The translations under genes were made by a program, and so were the position numbers. This document shows, piece by piece, positions 1 to 10,914 of a DNA stretch of 64,000 nt (its first letter is position 1; each line of letters starts with the position of its first letter). Under the pieces are notes generated by a model that saw only the letters and a list, made by a program, of their open reading frames with translations, made no database searches and had not been told where the DNA came from. Source of the DNA: Furcasterigmium furcatum (taxonomy: Eukaryota; Ascomycota; Sordariomycetes; Glomerellales; Plectosphaerellaceae). The stretch spans positions 5,048,082 to 5,112,081 of the forward strand of contig BCIA01000004.1 in assembly GCA_001599815.1 (NCBI GenBank), in the 5' to 3' direction.

Positions 1-2079
1 ATTCGGGAGATGGCCTTGTAAGCCTGGCCAGGCTTGTTGGTGATGCTGGGCGTGTGGTTTGCTGGGCTGCGGTAGCACAATGACTGCCGGCCTGTTTGTC
101 TCGATAGTGCCAAGCAGGCGAGGATGGCTTGCACCCCTTTATCAGGCGTTTTCAACTCGAGAGGCGTCGACGGCGGCTCTTGTTCTTATATCACCACTGA
201 GCCCCCCTTCCGAATATGGAAGTCGATTCGAGGTGCAGGGTGAGATGGGCGGCCTTTCGATCGGAGGTGCAGGGCAGGGAGTCTGACCTTATGCGCCCCC
301 CCTTGACCAAAGAGGATATCGATTCGAGATGCAGGGTCGCTGACGCGTGATGTGACAGCCAGTCCGGGGTTGTTGTCAGGGCCGTGAACCCCTTTTATTA
401 CGTCGTTCTCTCTTTCGTCGTGTCGATGACAGCGTATTCGTCGTATGTGCTTGCGCACCCCCTTGACGAAAAGGGAAGTCGATTCGAGATGCGAGCAATA
501 CGGTGTGGCAGACGACCAGTCACAACCAACCAGAAGATAGTATTTAAGAAGGGCTGAGAGACGAAAGACGGACAACTCCCGTTGCTACAGCTTTTTTACT
601 GCTCTGGGAAAAGAAGCAAGAAACTAAGGGGAGGAATCCGTCTCATAAGTAACCGCCATTCCCATCCCTTGGCATCAACAAAGACACCCAGCGTAAACTC
701 GGTGCAAAGTCGACCCATCATCACCACCCAAGGCTCTTGGCCACAGAGACAGCTCAAGCAGCACAGCATGCCTCGAGGGTCGTCCTGACCCCCCCGAGGG
801 CCAATCACCACATCCCGAATGTGCTGCCTGGATCCGACCGCATTTGATGGCGGTCGACCAGCGCGCTCAAAGAGGCATAGCGTCTTGGTCTCTTGTCTGA
901 ACCACGCCGGATTCTCCTCGCTTTCAGGCGCGGCGCCCAGGAGGCGGCCTCAGGGCCGTCGTTTGGTCTCCTCGGCGTCCCGCCTGCGGCTGGGAGTGTG
1001 CCCGGCCCGAAGTGCAGAATCCGACGAGACCGATTTGGCGCCGCAGATCTGATCGCCCGTAGGGCAGAACCGCGCAGGCAGGCAGACGTATAAGTTGCCA
1101 AGCTGGCGGGACCAGACGACCGGTTGACTGAGTGAGTGGCTGACCGGGAAATGAAGCTCATCACTGCGTCGGAAGTACGAAAAAGCGACCTCCCACCAGG
1201 TGACCAGCGCAACCCATACCTACGTTTCGTCCCTCCTCATGCCCCAGGCTTCCTTCCTCACCCCTGGCCGTCATCAAGAGGCCACACACTGGGAGAGGGT
1301 GTCAAGGTATCTGCAATGACCATGTGGAACGTGCAGTCCTCATGAGATATACGCGCGGCTCCAAGACTCACATGCAAGAAGTGCGGCTCCCTGCTCTGAA
1401 TTTCACGTGCGGCTCCCATTGATAGATAGACACGCCAGAGAGCCAAGAGGTTGAACTTCTCAACAATTTGTCGGACCTCGACCTTCGTGGCCACTCACCG
1501 GATCTCCTCCTGTGACATTCGACACGAGTCTCCAAGCAGGCAGCCTTATTACTCTCCCTACCTCTCCTCCTGGATCACCACGAGCTCAGCTGGAACTTGA
1601 AGTAAGCAGACAACATCACCGTTGCTGGCTGTCAGAGTCGGCATTCCCCTTCGTCTCTGTCTTTATCATGTATTCTCGGCCCCGGTACAGCTACAGGGCG
1701 GCTGCGACTGACCTGAGGTCTTCCGCCCCCAACCTCTTCACAGCGTGATGCTGCTGCTTTCCATCCGCACGGCTCGTCCTTGGCACTGGGCGCAGCTCCT
1801 GTACCACTCGAGTTGGAAGCGAATGATGGTCCTCGAAAAACGCCTCTGCTCCTACTCGGCAGCAATTCCCCCTGTATCGCCTCAGGAGTCGAGGTGTAAA
1901 AATAAACAGAGTCCTGCAGTGCGAGCTGAGGATTGATAGCCTGATCGCGCTTCTGTGCAGATGAATTGCGCTCCGAATGACTTCCTCTCTGCGAATCCAG
2001 GTCTCCTAGAGTACATCGCGACAACGAGAGCATCGCTTCGACCAGCGTCCGGTCATCGACTTGCGTTCCCTTCGGCGAC
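1..2079. other. Intergenic/non-coding left flank
   Basis: I see no convincing gene. Open frames here are short, overlap on both strands and show no recognisable domain. The stretch holds a dispersed short repeat (198-495) and, at its right end, the promoter of the kelch-protein gene that starts at 2080. Confidence 0.5.
198..495. repeat. Three diverged copies of a ~45-bp element
   Basis: Copies lie at about 198-240, 291-336 and 452-495. Each has a C-rich start (CCCCCCTT), an A-rich middle and the near-identical tail TCGATTCGAGRTGC. A partial fourth copy of the tail (TCGATCGGAGGTGCAGGG) lies at about 258-275. Spacing is irregular (about 95 and 160 bp), so this is not a simple tandem array. No tRNA fold or inverted structure was recognised around the copies. 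Confidence 0.6.
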
Positions 2080-3933
2080 ATGCTGACCTCTGCCTTGCGT
2101 CAGGCTCTGGTGGTCTTGGTATCGTGGAGTGCTCTGGCGCTGGCACAAGACGACGTCCCACCACCGAATGACTTCTTCCGTATCGTAGGCGGCCGTGGTA
2201 AGTCGATGAAGCCTCTAGTCCCCTAGACACAGGCGGCGTGGCTAACATCTTCTCCTACCAACCAGTCAGCGTGATTCGCGATCATATCTACTACAATGGC
2301 GGCGAGATCTCGCAGCCCGCCTACCCCGCGTGGCGACACTCCAACCCGATGAACTCGACCCTGTCCATCGATCTCTCCACATCCTGGACCCCCGAGGATG
2401 TGACCATCACGGCTCTGCCGAGCCCCCCGAACCATCCTGCAATGTTCCACCAGGCCCTCATCACGGACGAGTTGTACGATGCCTTCTACATCTGGGGCGG
2501 CGTCCCTGCCTGGTTCGCCACGCCCCCGGACCCGATACTGTGGAAGTTCACCGTCGACTCGGACGGGCAGGGGAGCTGGGGCAGCGAGGATCCGGCGAAC
2601 AGCGCCCTCTTCGCCGGGCTCGGGGTTCGCGTCTACGCGGCCTATGTCAGCACGCCGACAGCCGGCTTCATCCTCGGCGGGGAAACCTCCTCGCGGAACT
2701 CGGCCGACGACGCCTGGGGCGTTGTGAACGGCTTCGTCTCCTACAACTACACCACAAGGGAATGGGAGGAGCACTCCGACGCGCGGTACTCGGACAGGGG
2801 GACTATATGGGGAGGCGCCGCGACGTACGTGCCGACCTTCGGACCGAATGGGCTCGTCTTCCTTCTCGGGGGCCTCAGCGAGCGCGACGAGGACGGATAT
2901 GCGTCTTCCTGGATCTCCTTTGAGAAGCTGCACTTCTTCGACCCCGTCACGAAGGCATGGAACTCGCAGAACGCGACCGGCGACGTCCCCAAGCCACGGG
3001 TACAGCATTGCGCAGTCGGCGCGGCGGGCGCCAACGGGACCTTTGACATGTAGGCTATTCTGAGCCGTGGCGTTATTTCCGGACGCAGCTGACGTGAAGA
3101 ATAGTTTCGTATACGGCGGCGCCGGAGACGAGGAGACCTACGGCGACGTTGCCGTCCTGAGCCTCCCCGCCTTCACATGGACGACTATCTCCAGAGGCAT
3201 CACCGGCCGCGGCCGCGCGATGCACTCCTGCGCGGTGGTCGGTAACAGCCAGCTGCTAAGCTGGGGCGGGCTAAACACCTCCCCCGACGTGACCAGGCTC
3301 ACACCCGACGGCACCAGGGGTGAATACCGCTGGGACTCGAGAGACCAGTTCCCGCAGGGCCTTGGGATCTTCGACATGAGCGAGGCCAAGTGGAAGAACG
3401 GGTACAGCCCGGACGCGGCCTCGTATCGTGCCCACTCCAGCGTAGCTTCATTCTACGAGGACGGGGGATTGGCCAAGGTGGAATGGTCGTCGGATGACGT
3501 CCGCGCCCTGTTTGTTGGGAACGAACCGTCGCCTGGGGATCGAAACGACACTCGCCCCGATGATGAAGACCTGCGACCAGACGAGCCGGAGAGCAGCTCA
3601 GTACCGGTAGGGGCCATCGCGGGAGGTGTCGTTGGCGGTTTCGCGGTCGTGGCCGGCATCGCATCCGTCTGGTTTTTCTGCTTCCGCAAGCGCCGCCGTC
3701 AGGAATACATGGCTGCCACGCAGCAGGAAGCGGAGCTGGACTCACATCAGCGACAGTCGCCTATTGCCTACACCCCTAACACGCAGGGATATTCAGGTCC
3801 GGGGCCGTATCATGTAGGCGAGCTGCAGGGCCATCAAGTTCCGGCGGAGAAGGACGGCAGCAGGTATCATCCAACCGCGATGCCGGCCGAGGTACACGGC
3901 GACTCCTACTCGACACCACCTCCGTTTAGGTAG
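2080..3933 (+). CDS. Secreted kelch-type beta-propeller protein with one membrane anchor
   Basis: Three exons (2080-2197, 2266-3049, 3105-3933) give a 576-aa protein. The first exon encodes a signal peptide (MLTSALRQALVVLVSWSALA). Residues about 30-440 carry kelch-like motifs with Gly-Gly pairs (YYNGGE, YIWGG, FILGGE, FLLGG, FVYGGAGD, LLSWGG), as in extracellular beta-propellers. A Gly-rich single transmembrane helix follows at about 468-495, ending in a basic stop-transfer stretch (RKRRR). The Pro/Tyr-rich cytoplasmic tail is about 75 residues. Both introns have good branch sites (GCTAAC, GCTGAC). The topology suggests a cell-surface sensor or wall-associated protein. The ligand is unknown and no catalytic residues were recognised. 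Confidence 0.8.
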
Positions 3934-4605
3934 TCGAGATAGTCCAAAAGTAATGCGGGAAGGGTGCAGCACGGATCTTGCACGTTCAGACACCACCGTA
4001 CGAAACACCTTCTCGTAAAACATGTATTCCGCGCCGCATCTCTCACAGAGCACATGTCGGATTAAAGCCTAAGAAAACTGGGAGCGAGGTACTAAAATGA
4101 AATAGAAAGACAAGTAAAAGAAGTCCCGGAAGAGGCGTCCAGCTGCGTCGACGAGAGAAAAGGTTGGGGGAGGTGGAGGAGGAAAGAAGAGGGGGTATAA
4201 GCTACCCAGATAGGTGACCACAACACTCACGACGACGTAGACCGGTAGACACCGACATCCCTCAGGCCAGGGAATGGGGGTATTGACCTGATATTCCTCG
4301 CGCCGAACCCGTCACTTTTGGACACTGCTCCTCTCGTCGCGTCTCTCTCCGCCGAAAAGGCAATAAAAAGTCGACCGTGTTTCGCCCCGCTGCCCGCTCC
4401 TCTCTCATGGCTTCGGCCAGAAGCTCCTCCTCTAATCCCGATTCCGAGGGGCCGTGATTTTTGTACTCGCTGTAGCTGCGCGGAAAAAAAAGCAACGGAA
4501 GTGTGCCAAGGTTCATTAGGGCGTCCATCGAGTGGCAGGCCACAGGCCACCACTGGCGCGCTTTCGCATATTTGCCAAGAGTCGACAGACCATCAAGCCG
4601 GTACC
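3934..4605. other. Convergent 3' regions of the kelch and septin genes
   Basis: This is the tail-to-tail spacer between the plus-strand kelch gene and the minus-strand septin gene. It presumably carries both 3' UTRs. Short overlapping open frames here show no domain signal. Confidence 0.5.
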
Positions 4606-5847
4606 TTAGTATCCGTTCATGGTCATCCTCTGAGAGCCCCGGCTCATCTCGCGGTCAGCAGCAGGGCTGATGGGGCGGCTGCCGGCGCCGTGGGCGCTGC
4701 TCTCCTTGAGGGCGAGCAGCTGCTTAGCACGGAAGGTCTCGTAGTGGATCTGGGACGTCGTCTCGATGAGGTCCTGGAGGTGGGTGCGGAGCAGGAAGTT
4801 CCTGAGGTAGATGAACTCGCAGTGGTTCTCGTCCTCGACGTTGATGACGCCCCAGCGGTTCTGGCGGCCGCGGACCTGCTTGCCGTTGACAATGATGGAG
4901 TTCTCGGAGCCGACGACTGCGAAGGGGATCATGTCCTGGATGAGAGAGGATGTCAGAACATGCGGCGTCCGTGGATTCGGTAGGGTGCAACGTACCTTGA
5001 TCTGAGTGTTCACAACCTGCTCCTCATCGTCGAACTCTTCATTCTCGTAGGGGTACATCTTCAGGTTGTGGAACGCAAACTCCTCCTTGATGCGGGCCTT
5101 GAACTCCTCGCGCTCCTCGAAGGTCAGGGAGTCGGCCTTGGCAATGACGGGCACGACGTTGACAACATCAGACAGCTTCTTGAGGACGACAATGTCGATG
5201 GGCTTCAGGGAGTGTCCGGAGGGCTGGATGAAGAAGAGGCAGCAGTGGATGCGGGTGTCCTGGATGTAGCGCTCGCGCTGGGCCGTGAGCTCCTTGCGCA
5301 AGTACGCGGAGTGCTGGTCCTTGATGTACTTGACGATGGGGTCCCAGCAGCGGTCGTTGTTGACGAGATCGCCGTAGCCGGGGGTGTCAACGATGTTGAG
5401 CCTCAGGCGGACGCCGTTCTCCTCGATGATGTGGGAGACGCCCTTGATCTCGGTGGTGGAGCGGATGGGCTCATCGGGCTGCAGGCGACCCTTGGAGTCG
5501 ATGAGGTGGGACGCGAAGATGGTGTTGATCAGGGTCGACTTGCCGAGTCCGGTCTGGCCTGCGAGGAAGGCTGTTAGCTATCTGTCTGGCATGCATCCAA
5601 GTGATCGCGAATAGAGGCGCCATGTCGTGTCGCATGGGCCGTGATGGGAGCTGGGGCCACATGGGGACCGGCAGTTCAGGGGATGGGATGGAATGGGCTG
5701 GGACGGGACGGCAGACGTACCAACGCAGATGACGTTGAACTGGAAGCCGCGCTTCAACAGCTTCTTCTCGATCTGAGAAGTGATGCTGTCGAAACCGACA
5801 TGGGACTGGGGGAAGATGGTGGAGGGAGCCTGCTGTGTCTGAGCCAT
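4606..5847 (-). CDS. cdc10: Septin, CDC10 type
   Basis: Three exons on the minus strand (5847-5721, 5558-4996, 4935-4606) give 339 aa. This is a GTP-binding filament protein of the septin ring and cortex, acting in septation and polarity. The N-terminus carries the septin signature before the GTPase domain (VGFDSITSQIEKKLLKRGFQF). The P-loop GQTGLGKS is split by intron 1, followed by the G3 motif DTPGYGD and the G4 motif AKAD. The end (RAKQLLALKE) closely matches CDC10 and lacks the long C-terminal coiled coil of the CDC3, CDC11 and CDC12 classes, hence this class call (AspD in Aspergillus). Length is normal for CDC10. It is a conserved housekeeping gene, divergent from the ribosomal protein gene. 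Confidence 0.93.
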
Positions 5848-6490
5848 TGTGGAAGCTGTTGTGCGTCGTCTCGCGTGGTGGTCGGGCTGGTTTGGGGATT
5901 CGTGTTGGGAGTGAAGAAAGCCGGGAAGCAGAGTCTATTCCAAGAAAGACAATTGACGCGAAATCGGGTGCCGACGCGGGAGCTGGACGGAGCTGGGAGA
6001 TGGACCGGGTTGGTGGTGAAGCTGACGAGGTTGTTCGGGTCAGGGTGATAGTGGTCGAGAGACGAGACGAGCCGGTGAAGCCTCCAAGGGGTGAGCGATG
6101 TGGAATTTCTTCGCGGATGCTCCTGCCTTCCCCCAGCAAACACAATTTCCGTGCAGGGAGGTGCCAGGGGTCCAGAAAGGGGGAAACGGCCACTTGCGGG
6201 GTCTGATTGGACCAGGCGCGCCCGTGCACCCTAGCGGCGATGATTGGCCAAATGTTCAATTGGACCTGGAGCTCGGACCACCTCGGTCGGCTTGGATTTT
6301 CTGAACTGCGACGACTCCAAGCAAAGAAATCTCATGTTCACATCACGCGCAGTCGAGTCTTGCTGCATCCGACGATAACCACCCCCAACGCGGCACGCTT
6401 CAACCGGCGACACCCCTCGTCTGCCTTCCAGAGAAGCCGATCCATCTCCCACCGTCGTCCGACCTGCGACAACCCCCCATCGCCGCCACA
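5848..6490. promoter_or_regulatory. Divergent promoter region, septin / bL32m
   Basis: This roughly 640-nt spacer separates the septin start (minus) from the mitochondrial ribosomal protein start (plus). It must hold both promoters. I recognise no specific factor site, and open frames inside it show no domain. Confidence 0.5.
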
Positions 6491-6961
6491 ATGGCTACCG
6501 CCATCGGCGCAACACTCCCTCTCCTCCGATCTCCCTCCATCATCCCCCGACTCTCGGTACCGACACTCGCCCAGACAACAAGGACATGGTCCGTCTACTC
6601 TAAGCAGCTGGCCCTTCCCCTGTGGTCCGGCCTTTCCTTCGCCATTCCCGCCATCCGTTTCGGCATCCCGGCCTTGCTGGGCGACATCTGGGAGTCCATC
6701 CTGCGAGCGGTGCCAAAGAAGAAGGTGACACACTCCAAGAGGCGGTCTCGTCTGCTGGCAGGCAAGGCTCTGCAGGACGTCATGTCCATCTGCAAGTGTC
6801 CCGCCTGTGGACAGCCCAAGAGGAGACACGTGGTGTGCCCACACTGCGCATCTGGTGCGTGACTATACCGTGGAACTACTCTCCCCGGCTTTGCTGACCC
6901 GCAATCTACAGATATCAAGCGCATGTGGTCGAAGGAGAACCCGTCCGGAAAATTTGTATAA
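6491..6961 (+). CDS. mrpl32: Mitochondrial large-subunit ribosomal protein bL32m
   Basis: Two exons (6491-6854, 6912-6961) encode 137 aa. The protein has a basic/hydroxylated N-terminal extension of the mitochondrial-import type. The bL32 core follows: VPKKKVTHSKRRSR, then the zinc-ribbon pairs CPAC and CPHC. Exon 2 adds the conserved tail DIKRMWSKENPSGKFV. The four cysteines bind zinc in this family, and N-terminal processing by the matrix m-AAA protease is known for yeast Mrpl32. The intron has a clear donor (GTGCGT) and acceptor (CTACAG). Confidence 0.93.
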
Positions 6962-7550
6962 AAGCATTGGCGCGGCGGGAGGACCGACGAGATCGATGTA
7001 CATCACGTGTATAACCAACAATGGAACAATCTGCCAACAAATGGCACCCCTCAGACCCGAAGAACAGAACCTCACGAGCCGAGCCGACGCTTCTAGCACG
7101 TTTCCATTTGATTTTGCCGTACCTGTGCCATGCCCAGTTGGCGGAGCGTTTGGACCTCGCTCCGTGGGAATAGCCACAGCCGTGAACACTTGGCCGACTC
7201 CATGGCCCGCCATCTCAGACCCCAGAAACGGACGTCATAAGATGCGCCGGGACATGTCCTGGCTGCTGAATTTATTGTGAAGGACTTCTAACTTGAGCGG
7301 CTAACGCAGAGTAGTTCCTTACACTCGTTCGGCGCCCGGCCCGAGACCTCCCCCGACGCCCGCTATCCCAGCGGAGACTTGCGACCGAAATACTCCTGCG
7401 TTTTGTGTCATCGGATTGGCCAATACCAAGCGACTGTCATGACAGACGGGCTCTTGTCCGAGGGTTTCTCCGACTGTGCCGCCTCAGAGTATATCAAAGA
7501 GAGTCGGCCAGGGACAATGGGATAGATCTGGCACGCAAAATCAACCGACC
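6962..7550. other. Spacer between bL32m and the beta-helix protein gene
   Basis: It contains the bL32m 3' UTR and the promoter of the next gene. No coding signal is recognised apart from a TATA-like element at 7490-7498. Confidence 0.5.
7490..7498 (+). promoter_or_regulatory. TATA-like element upstream of the beta-helix protein
   Basis: TATATCAAA sits about 55 nt upstream of the ATG at 7551 and downstream of an in-frame ATG at 7476. If it is used, translation starts at 7551, not 7476. Confidence 0.35.
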
Positions 7551-8957
7551 ATGCCCTCGCTGAAGACATACGACGCCCCCGCGGGCATTCCCGTTAACTC
7601 GTCTTTTGAATTGCAGATTCGAACGAGCGAAGGAGAATGGCTGAGTGTCCCAACGTACAGCGTGGATGTGGCCAACGTCAACAAGTTGGCAAATAAATTC
7701 CACAGCTGCCCGATTTCTATCGCATCTGTCGACACGGATGGTCCCATCACTGTCAGGGCGCGGTACACGCTCGGGGTGGTTGAGAAAGCCAGCGTTCGAC
7801 CGGCGTCATACGGCATCAGCACAACAGTTGACGATGGCCACGTCGTGACGTTCACGCTGGACAGCCCCCGGGATGTCATGCTCCAGATCAACGGCGACAA
7901 ATGGCAGGCATTGCACCTTCTTGTCAACAAAATTGACGCAGCTGCTCCGACGAGCGACTCTGAAGACATCTGGTTCTTCGGCCCTGGCGTCAACAATGGC
8001 TCGGCATACTCTCAGGTCAAGCACGGAGAGTTGGTGGTCCCCGCCAGAAAGACCGTCTACCTAGCAGGAGGAGCGTTTCTCACCGCCAGGGTCAACTTCC
8101 TCGATGTCAGCAACGCCGCCATCCGTGGCCACGGCTTCATCTACCAAGCCAAGGGCGGTGCCATCCTGATTGAGCGCTCGAGCAACATAGTTGTGGAAAG
8201 GGTCACGTCGCTCTCAGCTGGCGGGTTTAGTCTGACGACCGGTGAGGCACACGGCGTCCACATCAACGGTTACCGATCTTTCTCCTCCGCTGGGAACGGT
8301 GACGGTGTCGATTTCTTCTGCTCCACCAACGTCCTCGTCGAGAACTGCTTTCTTCGCAACTCGGACGACACGGTCGCCATCTACGGGCACCGCTGGCACT
8401 ACTACGGCGACACCAAGGACATTACTATCCGCGACTGCGTGCTGCTCCCGGACATTGCGCATCCCGTCAACATCGGCACGCACGGCAACCACGAGAAGCC
8501 GGAGACGTTCAGCAACATCAAGATCAGCAATATCGACATCCTCGACCATGAGGAGAACCAGCTCTGGTACCAGGGCTGCTTCGCCATCAACGCCGCCGAC
8601 GAGAACTTGATCGAGGACGTGACCATCGAGGACATCCGGATCGAGAAGATCACGCGCGGCCAGCTCATCAACCTCCGCGTCATGCAGAACGCGCAGTGGA
8701 CGTTCGCGCCCGGCCGGGGGATCCGGAACGTCACGGTCAGGAACGTGCAGCTGGACACCGAGGCGTCGGAGGTCGTCAACCCGTCGCAGATCCTGGGATA
8801 CGACAAGGAGCGCCGGATTGAGAACGTCACGTTTGAGAACCTGAGGATCGGGAGCAGACACATCCACGACAGCATGAGCAAGCCGAGATGGTACATGGTG
8901 TCTGATTTTGTGCCGCTGTTCGCCAACGAGCACGTGAGCAACCTCAGCTTCAAGTAG
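7551..8957 (+). CDS. Right-handed beta-helix protein, GH28-like (pectin-lyase fold)
   Basis: A single-exon gene of 468 aa from the ATG at 7551. An in-frame ATG at 7476 would add 25 residues but lies upstream of the TATA-like element. The N-terminal ~130 residues look like a beta-sandwich. The rest has repeated parallel-helix rungs (IRGHGFIYQ, IVVERVTSLS, ILVENCFLRNSDD, ITIRDCVLL, IRNVTVRNVQL, IENVTFENLRI). The NGDGVDFF and NSDDTVAIYGH segments match the acidic catalytic region of GH28/GH49-type enzymes (paired Asp before the conserved His/Gly). I see no signal peptide in either start choice, which is unusual for a fungal polysaccharide hydrolase. Substrate cannot be stated; it could act on intracellular or imported oligosaccharides. 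Confidence 0.75.
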   Translation: MPSLKTYDAPAGIPVNSSFELQIRTSEGEWLSVPTYSVDVANVNKLANKFHSCPISIASVDTDGPITVRARYTLGVVEKASVRPASYGISTTVDDGHVVTFTLDSPRDVMLQINGDKWQALHLLVNKIDAAAPTSDSEDIWFFGPGVNNGSAYSQVKHGELVVPARKTVYLAGGAFLTARVNFLDVSNAAIRGHGFIYQAKGGAILIERSSNIVVERVTSLSAGGFSLTTGEAHGVHINGYRSFSSAGNGDGVDFFCSTNVLVENCFLRNSDDTVAIYGHRWHYYGDTKDITIRDCVLLPDIAHPVNIGTHGNHEKPETFSNIKISNIDILDHEENQLWYQGCFAINAADENLIEDVTIEDIRIEKITRGQLINLRVMQNAQWTFAPGRGIRNVTVRNVQLDTEASEVVNPSQILGYDKERRIENVTFENLRIGSRHIHDSMSKPRWYMVSDFVPLFANEHVSNLSFK

Positions 8958-9460
8958 GAAATAGGAATGAGAACCTCGTACTGGTAACATGAGTTATCCC
9001 TGGCTACAGCGCTCTCGAGATTGGTATATCCGAAGTATCCTGAGACTCGTGATCCGACACGCCACTCAGAACTGCAACCTCAGCTCAACATGGTGCTTTT
9101 GATCGTCTCTAATTGTTTCCCAGGGGCGGAGAGAACATCGTGCTACGGCCGCGCGTAATCCCGTGGCAAAATCGACTCCAGCCTCTTCTCGCCATGTCGC
9201 CAGGCTCCCGGCAGTAAATGTAACGTGAGGCAGCTCTCACCAGCACGGATAAGGGGAGTGATTTGACGACCACGTGAGGCGGAGCTTTTCGAGCATGGGT
9301 TGTACAGCACCGGCATGGCGACGTGAACTCGGATGAGTGCAGGAGGCAATGATATAGGCAAAGCTGCCTTTCTTAAGAGCCATTCCAAAACTTCCCTCGG
9401 ACCTTTCAGATTTGTCGACTTCTTTACCTCAGACACCACCTCGAAGTCCCCGAGCGAGGC
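8958..9460. other. Intergenic spacer
   Basis: The stretch lies between the beta-helix protein gene and the small membrane protein gene. I see no supported gene, RNA or repeat in it. Confidence 0.45.
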
Positions 9461-10509
9461 ATGTCGAAACTCTCCAACATGTCAACGATGCTGCTTTCGT
9501 GGCTGCTCATGGGGGGCGTGTGCACCGGTCTTCTTCTCCGTCCTGCGCCGACTACTCCTCCCGGCTCAGAGTCCGCGTTGCTGCAACTCCGTGAGGATCT
9601 TGGACTAGCTCCAGCCCCGACGGACTGGTTACGGCCCTACTATTGCTTGGTGGAGTACGACTATGAGATCTGGGGGTCTTGCGACATTAGCGAGACTTCG
9701 CCAGACATGTGCGTTCTGGACAGATTTTGTGTTAGTTCCACTGAGTGCTATTCCGAGTGTGATGGCCCGTCTGGGTATCTGGAGGAGGTGGCTGGCATCA
9801 CCACAACAACAGAGTAAGTTCTTCTTACTTCTCCATACTTTGCCATACTCCTTCCATGGGTCTGGGAGCTTGCTGACTGGAAGTCGCTAGTGACGGGGTC
9901 TGCTACGCGATCGCGCTGCAAGGAGAGCCACCGCAATTCCTAGCATGTGGCGGCGACTATGGGGGACTGATTCATCGCCTCACATCCAGTACCAGTGCCT
10001 TTGATAAGAAGGTTTTGTCGACGACAGAGCGGGCAACTACCATCGAGAGCGTCACCGGACCCGGTCCAGCGCTGGCAGATGCTGCGCCAGACACGTCTTC
10101 CATCATTCATCGTTCCCTGGTAACCGGGCATTCGGACGATGTGGCCGGCACGTCTTCCCCATCCGAGGACGCACCGTTCACAGGGAAAAGCGACAGCCCC
10201 GAGGGCAGACTAAGTGCCATCGTCGGCGGGGTCATCGGAGGTCTGGGACTGGTCTGCGGGACAGCCATTATAGTCACATACATCTGGCGAAGGAACGGTC
10301 GTCGACCTGAGCAGCCTCGTGGAGAGACTGAGGAGCACACCGTGCAGCAGCCTTTCCAGGTCACACAGCTCGAGGCCACGGAGACTCTGGCCAGGAAGCC
10401 TTCGGAGCTCTGCGGGACTGCGCCGCAAGAGTTGCCTGTGGACGACAGCGGCATGGTAAGTCCGGCCAGTCCATGGCAGACCGCGGCGGGCGAGTCGAAA
10501 GACAAGTGA
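9461..10509 (+). CDS. Small single-pass membrane protein with a cysteine-rich ectodomain
   Basis: Two exons (9461-9813, 9891-10509) give 323 aa. The N-terminus is a signal peptide (hydrophobic MLLSWLLMGGVCTGLLL). The ectodomain has eight cysteines between about residues 60 and 145, enough for four disulfides, then a Ser/Thr-rich stalk. A glycine-rich transmembrane helix at about 227-250 ends in WRRNGRR, leaving a cytoplasmic tail of about 70 residues. The intron has donor GTAAGT, branch GCTGAC and acceptor CTAG. I do not recognise the family. The layout resembles fungal surface proteins with a Gly-rich anchor. Confidence 0.68.
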
Positions 10510-10914
10510 GGTTGCAGTTAGTGATTGCATTCAGAGTCGTGAGCGCAGATGAGATAATAGGCCTGGATCAGACACGGACGCAGGGATATCGGACTTAAGA
10601 TAGGGGCTGCTCCCCGTCTCATTACGTTGCGATTTGTCACGAGATCCAGACAGACAGACCCCTGCTCCCGTCAAACCCGCCTTTGCCCATTCCGCTGCTC
10701 TCGCTTGTGAGGATATCGTCGTTTCTAGTGGCCAGGATCTGGCATTGCCGGGCCCCATTTCAGGCTGTGCTGGTGCTCCGAGACACTGTCACCTCGCTGC
10801 GCGTCACTCACCCCTGACTCTCTCGACACTCTTCCGGTCGTGGTTTTCCTTGTCGCAACCTCAGAGAAACACTCAACAAAGACCGGTCCAGCGACAGCAA
10901 AAGGCGAATGAAGT
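10510..10914. other. Intergenic spacer / channel promoter
   Basis: This is the roughly 400-nt region before the channel gene. Nothing beyond presumed promoter sequence is recognised. Confidence 0.45.

Noticed and set aside
1632..2081. 149-codon minus-strand frame upstream of the kelch gene
   Set aside because: It covers the expected kelch promoter and leader and has no domain signal.
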